Positions 59,464 to 64,000 of a stretch of DNA of 64,000 bases are shown here, piece after piece. The DNA lies in contig CAYGYX010000002.1 in NCBI GenBank assembly GCA_964354255.1, positions 23,388 to 87,387 of the forward strand, written 5' to 3'. Position 1 is the stretch's first letter, and the number at the start of each line of letters is the position of its first letter. The position numbers were made by a program, and so were the translations under genes. The DNA comes from VGBK01 sp964354255 (GTDB taxonomy: Bacteria > Actinomycetota > Acidimicrobiia > Spongiisociales > UBA11373). Under the pieces are notes generated by a model. It was given only the letters and a program-made list of their open reading frames with translations. It was not told the DNA's origin and ran no database searches.

Positions 59464-60536
59464 GCGGGCTCGTGGGCCTCGCGGCTCTGGCGCCGCGCTT
59501 CCCAGCGCCACAGCAAGTAACAGGCCACGCCCAGGATCACCTGGAACAGGAACGTCAGGGCCCGGAACAGGAGCACGGCTGCCACCACCGGCGACTCCAC
59601 TTCTGCCCCCTCGCCGGCGGCCAGCATGAGGGCGGCGGTCAGGCCCACTTCCACCAGGCCCAGGCCTCCCGGGGTGATGGGCACGGCGGTGGCCAGGCGC
59701 ACGATGGCAAACGCCCCCAGCGCCTCCGGCCACGAGATCACTTCGGGCCCAACTCCGAGGTCGCGCAAGCAGGCGAGGAGCACCCAGAAGATGGAGAGAT
59801 GGCTGACCAAGGTCGCCAGCGTCAACCGGTGCCACCGGCTCTGGATGAGCACCGCGCTGCTCCTCTGGAAGCGGGCGAAGCCCTCATCCCAACCCAGCAC
59901 CGGCCCCTGGTGGAAGACCCGCCGGAGGGCCGAGACGGCCTGGCCGCTGACCCTCCCCACCGCCCGGGCGAAGCGCTCGCTGGTGGAGACCAGCACGAGC
60001 ACCGCGATGGCCGCGGCCAGGAGCGCCAGGCCGATCGCCGCCCCCGTCAGCAGCAGGGTGTTGGTGCCCCCGCGCAGGGCCAGCAGCATGGCGGCGACCG
60101 ACGGCAGGCCGAAGATGACCAGCGTGTTCCACCATCCGGACAGCACCGAGGCCATGGCAATGGGGCCGGCGCGATGCCCGAACGAGGACAGCACCGCGTA
60201 GGTCACCCCGATGCCCACGACGCTCCCCGCCGGGACCGTGTTGGTCACCGCGGCGGCGATCTGGCCCGTGAGGAACGCATGCCGGAAGCGCAGCCCGGGC
60301 AGAGAGGCCATCATCACCAACTGGTAGCCGAACAGGTTCCACACGGCGATGCCAATGAGGATCGCCGTCTGCACAAAGGTCATGCTGCGTACCGTGGCCC
60401 ACACCTCGCCCAAGTCGGCGAGGCGGGGGAGCACGCCGACCAGCAGCGCCCAGCCGATGGCCAGCGAGATCACCGCCTGGATGATCCTCTTGGCCCTGCC
60501 GCGCCGACGCGGGGCCGGCTCCGCCGCTGTCTGCAT
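59460..60536 (-). CDS. UPF0104/flippase-like integral membrane protein
   Basis: 358 residues, about eight membrane segments, first one at about 18-33. The LPG-synthase-TM motif is seen in YQLVMMASLPGLRFRHAFL and in TPGGLGLVEVGLTAAL. Such proteins resemble the flippase part of MprF but lack the synthase domain; in actinobacteria they are linked to lipid or glycan export. ATG start preceded by TAGCGT seven bases upstream. Confidence 0.8.
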   Translation of the reverse strand: MQTAAEPAPRRRGRAKRIIQAVISLAIGWALLVGVLPRLADLGEVWATVRSMTFVQTAILIGIAVWNLFGYQLVMMASLPGLRFRHAFLTGQIAAAVTNTVPAGSVVGIGVTYAVLSSFGHRAGPIAMASVLSGWWNTLVIFGLPSVAAMLLALRGGTNTLLLTGAAIGLALLAAAIAVLVLVSTSERFARAVGRVSGQAVSALRRVFHQGPVLGWDEGFARFQRSSAVLIQSRWHRLTLATLVSHLSIFWVLLACLRDLGVGPEVISWPEALGAFAIVRLATAVPITPGGLGLVEVGLTAALMLAAGEGAEVESPVVAAVLLFRALTFLFQVILGVACYLLWRWEARRQSREAHEPA

Positions 60537-60543
60537 CGGTTGG

Positions 60544-60549
60544 ACGCTA
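60544..60549 (-). promoter_or_regulatory. -10 element of the UPF0104 gene
   Basis: TAGCGT on the minus strand, seven bases before ATG 60536. Confidence 0.45.
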
Positions 60550-60585
60550 CCCGAGTCGGGCGCCCGAGGGGGGCGCCGGGAGTGG

Positions 60586-60591
60586 CATCAT
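60586..60591 (+). promoter_or_regulatory. Possible -10 element of yqgE
   Basis: CATCAT ends six bases before ATG 60598. It departs from TAnnnT at the first base, so support is weaker than for the others. Confidence 0.3.
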
Positions 60592-60597
60592 GTGGCC

Positions 60598-61164
60598 ATG
60601 GGTGCCCCCCTCGCCGGCCGCCTGTTGGTGGCCGCCCCGCGCCTCATCGACCCCAACTTCGCCCGCAGCGTGGTGCTGATATGCCGCCACGACGAGGACG
60701 GCGCCCTGGGCCTGCTGCTGAACCGCCTCACCTCCCTGGCGGTGGGGGAGGCCCTGCCCGGATGGGTGGAGCCGCTGGCCCCGCCCAACGTGGTCTTCCT
60801 GGGCGGCCCGGTGCAGCCCGAGATGGCGGTGGGCCTCGGCCGTCTCCTCCCCGAGCACGCCGGCCGGCCGCAGTCGGAGGAGTGGACCCCTATCGACGGC
60901 CGCCTCGGCCTCGTCAACCTGGGAGCTCTCCCGGCCGCGGAGGTGGGCGGCCTGGAGCGGCTCCGTGTGTTCGCCGGCTACGCCGGCTGGTCGGCCGGGC
61001 AGCTCGACTTCGAGGTATCGTCGGCCGACTGGTTCGTGCTGGCCGCCGAAGACGACGACCCCTTCACCCCCGCCCCCGGGGGGCTGTGGCGACGGGTACT
61101 CCATCGCCAGCGCGGAGGGGTAGCCCTGTTCGCCGACTTCCCACCCGACCCCTCTCTCAACTGA
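60598..61164 (+). CDS. YqgE/AlgH family protein (DUF179)
   Basis: 188 residues: LAGRLLVAAPRLIDPNFARSV, GLLLNRLT and FLGGPVQPE are family hallmarks, as are the later FAGYAGWSAGQL and W residues. Widely conserved, role not settled (alginate regulation in Pseudomonas is atypical). Monocistronic here. Confidence 0.9.
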   Translation: MGAPLAGRLLVAAPRLIDPNFARSVVLICRHDEDGALGLLLNRLTSLAVGEALPGWVEPLAPPNVVFLGGPVQPEMAVGLGRLLPEHAGRPQSEEWTPIDGRLGLVNLGALPAAEVGGLERLRVFAGYAGWSAGQLDFEVSSADWFVLAAEDDDPFTPAPGGLWRRVLHRQRGGVALFADFPPDPSLN

Positions 61165-61241
61165 ACGCGAACCCGACCAACGACGAACGCGCCTCGTTGC
61201 CCCTTCTTTCCGGACGCGCTGATGGCCGCCATTCCCGGCGA

Positions 61242-61247
61242 TAGCAT
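61242..61247 (+). promoter_or_regulatory. -10 element of the thioesterase gene, leaderless geometry
   Basis: TAGCAT ends six bases before GTG 61254. Confidence 0.5.
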
Positions 61248-61253
61248 CGGTCC

Positions 61254-62066
61254 GTGGCCGACGCCCTCTACCACCGTGACGGCGACCTCTTCGTTCCCAC
61301 GGAGTACACCCGCAGCCCCTGGACCGACCAGGCCCAGCACGGCGGGCCGCCGGGGGCACTGATCGCCCGGGCGATCGAGGGGATGGAGGGAGGATCCTGG
61401 TGGGTGGTCCGCCTGACCATCGACATCATGCGCGAGATCCCGGTGGTCCCCCTGCGGGTGGAAACGGGCCTGGAACGGGCAGGGCGTCGGGTGCAGCTGG
61501 TCGAGGGAAAGGTGACCGACGCCGGGGGAGAGACCCTGATGCGGGCCTTCGCCTGGCGGGTGCGGCGCACCGGCCCCCTGCCGCTGCCCCCACCCGTTGA
61601 CACACCGCCGCCCATGCCGGCCCTGCCCGAGACCCTGCCCGTCTACCAGAACACGTTCCGCGAATATGTCGATTTCTTCGGCCACGCCGTGGACAGGCGC
61701 TTCGTTTCCGGAGGCATCGAACGGCCGGGCCGGGCCACCATGTGGTTCCGGCTCCGCGTACCGGTGGTTCTCGGTGAGCCACCGACCCCGCTGCAGACGC
61801 TCATGGCGGTGGTCGACTCGGCCAACGGGATCTCCTGGACGCTTCCTTTCGAGGACTACCTGTTTCCCAACACCGACATCGGGGTCTACCTGGCCCGAGA
61901 GCCGGAAGGGGAGTGGATCGCCCTCGAGGCAGTCTCCTACCTTGACCCGGGCGGCCGGGGCATCTCCGATACGGCGCTGTTCGACACCAGGGGCTTCGTC
62001 GGGCGAGCCAACCAGGCGCTCTTCGTGGAACAGCGGGGCTCGGACCGAGTCCCAGGAGCGGCGTAG
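61254..62066 (+). CDS. Acyl-CoA thioesterase family protein (double hot-dog)
   Basis: 270 residues in two similar hot-dog halves. First half: QAQHGGPPGALIARAIEG and VVRLTIDIMREIPVVPL; second half: ANGISWTLPFEDYLFPNTDIGVYL and the final GRGISDTALFDTRGFVGRANQ. This is the TesB-like/acyl-CoA thioesterase pattern in actinobacteria. Likely hydrolyses acyl-CoA esters; chain length unknown. A partial copy of its 3' end lies just downstream. Confidence 0.85.
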   Translation: MADALYHRDGDLFVPTEYTRSPWTDQAQHGGPPGALIARAIEGMEGGSWWVVRLTIDIMREIPVVPLRVETGLERAGRRVQLVEGKVTDAGGETLMRAFAWRVRRTGPLPLPPPVDTPPPMPALPETLPVYQNTFREYVDFFGHAVDRRFVSGGIERPGRATMWFRLRVPVVLGEPPTPLQTLMAVVDSANGISWTLPFEDYLFPNTDIGVYLAREPEGEWIALEAVSYLDPGGRGISDTALFDTRGFVGRANQALFVEQRGSDRVPGAA

Positions 62067-62370
62067 GGCCGGCTTCATCGGGCCAACCAGGCGCCTCTTG
62101 GTGGGGGAGAGGGCCTCATCGCCCCGTTGGGGTTCAGGTCGGCTCTCCGATCGTGCTCTCTTGGCGAGATTGACGGCAGCCCGCTCACATGGCCGGGTGC
62201 CGTCGGCTACCGTCATCGGCGGAGAGGGGAGCGGTCGCGAGGGGGAGCGGCCTGATGATGATCGGGCATACTCCGGGGACGGTGGGGGCGATCTCGGTAA
62301 ACCTTTGGGGCCTCTTGTGGGTGTGGGTGGCGGAATGGGTGGCGCCGCTCTCGCTTGGGTGGGCCGGGCC
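62067..62370. other. Gap before the ECF sigma gene
   Basis: About 300 bases without a convincing gene. Bases 62071-62104 resemble the thioesterase 3' end (around 61992-62028) with small gaps, probably a decayed duplication. I see neither a clear promoter for the sigma gene nor an RNA structure. An ATG at 62335 in the sigma frame could shorten the gap. Confidence 0.4.
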
Positions 62371-62877
62371 GTGACCGACACGGTGCCGGTCGTGCGCGGC
62401 TTGGAGGTGTTCGACCGGTTCTACGCGCGGGAGTTCCCAGCGATCGTGAACATCGCCCATGCCATTTCGGGGAGCCGGATGGCTGCCGAGGACCTGGCGC
62501 AGGAAGCGATGATCAGGGCCTACCGGCGCTGGCCGGAGGTCGGGACTCTGGAGCGCCCCGGCGGCTGGGTGCGCCGGGTGGCGCTGAACCTGGCGATGTC
62601 GGCGTACCAGCGGCGCAAGGCCGAGGCCCGCGCCCTGCTGCGCTTGGCGCCTCTGCGGGGCGAACCCCCTGCCGAGCTGAGCGCGGAGACTGCCGAGTGC
62701 TGGCATGAGGTGCGCCGCCTGCCCAAGCGGCAGGCCCAGGCGCTGGCGTTGCACTACCTGGCAGATGCTTCGGTGGCGGAGATCGCCACGATCATGGACT
62801 GCGCCGAGAGCACGGTGAAGGTGCACCTGCACCGGGGCCGGCAGGCGTTGGCGGCGCGGCTGGGTGCCGAGGAGTAG
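62371..62877 (+). CDS. ECF-type RNA polymerase sigma factor
   Basis: 168 residues from GTG 62371 (ATG 62335 is the alternative). Sigma region 2: FDRFYAREFPAIVNIAHAISGSRMAAEDLAQEAMIRAYRRW is recognisable at about 12-52; region 4: LPKRQAQALALHYLADASVAEIATIM and STVKVHLHRGRQAL at about 112-160. The SigE/actinobacterial ECF group is likely. It overlaps no gene but is followed after two bases by the membrane protein, which is probably its partner. Confidence 0.88.
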   Translation: MTDTVPVVRGLEVFDRFYAREFPAIVNIAHAISGSRMAAEDLAQEAMIRAYRRWPEVGTLERPGGWVRRVALNLAMSAYQRRKAEARALLRLAPLRGEPPAELSAETAECWHEVRRLPKRQAQALALHYLADASVAEIATIMDCAESTVKVHLHRGRQALAARLGAEE

Positions 62878-62879
62878 CG

Positions 62880-63881
62880 ATGAAGGTGGACGACCGGTTG
62901 AGACGGGCGGCGGACGAGGTGAGGGAGGCGGGCCGCGAGGCGCGCTTCACCGTCCGGGCGCCCGGCAGCCGCCCTTTCTGGGCCAGGCCGGTGGTGGTCT
63001 TCTCGGCCGCCGCTGCCGTGGCGCTCGCCATCGGGGTCCCGCTGTTGCTCCTCCACGGGCCGTGGCGCGGCAGGGTGCTGGGACCGGGGCCGACGACCAC
63101 CCTGGCGACGACGACTCTGGCAACGACCACCACTGGAGTGCCGACTACGACGACCCTGGCGCCGGGCGAGACGCCGGTGGCGTCGGTTGAGGAACTGGTG
63201 ACCGGGATCTTCGCTGCTCTGACGGCGGGCGACGCCGGGTCGTTCCAGGGGCTCTTCGCAGACGACACCTGGCACGGGATCTACACGGTGCAGGGGGGCG
63301 CGGGGGATCTCGTGGAATCCGTGGACAACGACACCTACCTGCCCGTTGGGGAGGCGTGGGAGGTGCTGGGGGACGTGACCGTGGCCGGGAACGTGGCGGT
63401 GACGCCGGTGCAGGCCACCTACCCCGAAACCCGCGACACCGCCGGTGCCTGGGTCGGCTTCGATGTGACCGTGGTGGAGGCGGTGCCGGGCGGCTTCCTG
63501 GGTGGCATTGGTATCGCGCTGTTAGCCGAAGTGAACGCGCCCGGATATGCCGAGACCGACCCGGCGGTGGTGGAGGAGTTGCTGGCGGCGCAGGCGGCAG
63601 CCTGGGCGGTCGGGGACATCGACGGGGTGCTGGCCGGCTACTGGGAGATGGCCACGTATATGGACGGGTTGACCTTCGGGACTATCTCGGCGGCCGAGAT
63701 GGCGGACTTCTACGCCGGGATGCGGCTGGGGTTCGTCGGGGAGCCGGTGATCTCGGGGCCCTTCTTCGCGGTGGTCACCCGGGTCACCGACCTGGCTTCC
63801 GGTGTTGTCGCCGACGGGGTCTCCCTCTACTGGGTCCGTGAGGGCCAGATCGCCCTCCACGTCCTCACCACCGGAACCTGA
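62880..63881 (+). CDS. Membrane-anchored protein with Thr-rich linker, ECF partner
   Basis: 333 residues: charged cytoplasmic N-terminus (about 1-40), one transmembrane helix (about 42-62), a Thr-rich linker (about 75-102, with ATTTLATTT-type repeats) and an extracytoplasmic region with two SnoaL/NTF2-like segments (about 105-215 and 220-330). No zinc HxxxCxxC anti-sigma motif is present. It may sense an envelope signal for the sigma factor, but anti-sigma activity is inferred only from position. Confidence 0.7.
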   Translation: MKVDDRLRRAADEVREAGREARFTVRAPGSRPFWARPVVVFSAAAAVALAIGVPLLLLHGPWRGRVLGPGPTTTLATTTLATTTTGVPTTTTLAPGETPVASVEELVTGIFAALTAGDAGSFQGLFADDTWHGIYTVQGGAGDLVESVDNDTYLPVGEAWEVLGDVTVAGNVAVTPVQATYPETRDTAGAWVGFDVTVVEAVPGGFLGGIGIALLAEVNAPGYAETDPAVVEELLAAQAAAWAVGDIDGVLAGYWEMATYMDGLTFGTISAAEMADFYAGMRLGFVGEPVISGPFFAVVTRVTDLASGVVADGVSLYWVREGQIALHVLTTGT

Positions 63882-64000
63882 CCGGAGCCGATCGGGGGGC
63901 GTTGGGGATTCCTGGCATGCCGGTAAACCTCCGCCGCCGCTCGTCGGTGTGAGGTTCAGCAGGGGACCGGCGGCAAGCGGGTCCCCACCAATGGGGGAGG
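63882..64000. other. Window end, non-coding
   Basis: 119 bases after the last stop. A weak hairpin (GGGGACC at 63962-63968 with GGTCCCC at 63980-63986, 11-nt loop) may end the sigma unit. No start of a further gene is visible. Confidence 0.35.

Noticed and set aside
62170..62175. TTGACG as -35 for the ECF gene
   Set aside because: No TAnnnT at 16-19 bases downstream.
62295..63930. Identical 10-mer CGGTAAACCT on both sides of the ECF sigma gene pair
   Set aside because: One repeat of this length is about what chance allows in 1.6 kb, and no matching ECF -10 is found at a proper distance.

Overview
The window is a dense, G+C-rich chromosomal segment of an actinobacterium. It carries a complete Pup-proteasome locus (mpa/arc, dop, pup, prcB, prcA, pafA, pafB, pafC), a DUF4193 protein, a GarA-type FHA protein, an FtsR-type MerR regulator and gene orders that match those of Mycobacterium (tlyA-nadK-recN-pyrG-nudix-xerD-scpA-scpB-rluB-cmk-der; pgsA-gcvH-garA-ftsR-bfn-merR-gcvP). 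The tatA/tatC pair, which in many actinobacteria lies between pafC and the Ski2-like helicase, is absent here, and gcvP is split into two subunits. A deep-branching lineage such as Acidimicrobiia is my best guess, but the class is an inference. The sequence has no insertion sequences, prophage or CRISPR arrays.

Layout. 1-7 kb: the tail of an FtsX-like permease, a threonine-to-glycine operon (tdh-kbl), a secreted SGNH esterase, an MFS exporter and a Lon-N-domain protein with two small membrane proteins. 7.8-18 kb: trmI, a ferredoxin and the proteasome/pupylation locus with its pafBC regulators. 18-22 kb: Ski2-like helicase, lipid kinase and an acidic DUF4193 protein. 22-38.5 kb: HAD phosphatase, rhomboid protease, then the long tlyA-to-der housekeeping block with ispH on the opposite strand, closed by a tRNA-Pro(GGG). 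38.6-43 kb: zinc-ribbon protein, an unusual sulfatase-like/glycosyltransferase fusion, a lysine/saccharopine-dehydrogenase-like enzyme and a frameshifted secreted-protein gene. 43-53 kb: phospholipid synthase, gcvH, FHA, ftsR, D,D-carboxypeptidase, hpt, bifunctional nuclease, a second MerR gene, gcvPA-gcvPB, polyphosphate glucokinase and a lipase. 53-55 kb: adenosine deaminase, GNAT and a helix-hairpin-helix protein. 55.4-59.1 kb: a sulfur-relay operon (PocR-type regulator, SQR-like flavoprotein, DUF1641, DsrC/TusE-like, DsrE2). 59-64 kb: UPF0104 membrane protein, YqgE, thioesterase, and an ECF sigma factor with a membrane-anchored partner.

Expression signals are the most striking feature. 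About twenty genes have a TAnnnT (-10-like) hexamer 5-8 nt before the start codon and no room for a ribosome-binding site, which is the geometry of leaderless mRNA. In five cases (trmI, helY, tlyA, der, gcvPA) the leaderless start opens a tiny reading frame of 15-42 codons. Its stop overlaps the start of the main gene by 4 nt, or abuts it in gcvPA, so translation of the main gene would depend on the small one.

How genes cooperate: tdh-kbl makes glycine and gcvH/gcvPA/gcvPB begin its oxidative cleavage (gcvT and lpd are not in the window). Dop and PafA prepare and attach Pup, and Mpa feeds the PrcAB core. The sulfur operon would oxidise sulfide or low-molecular-weight persulfide and pass sulfur through cysteine carriers.
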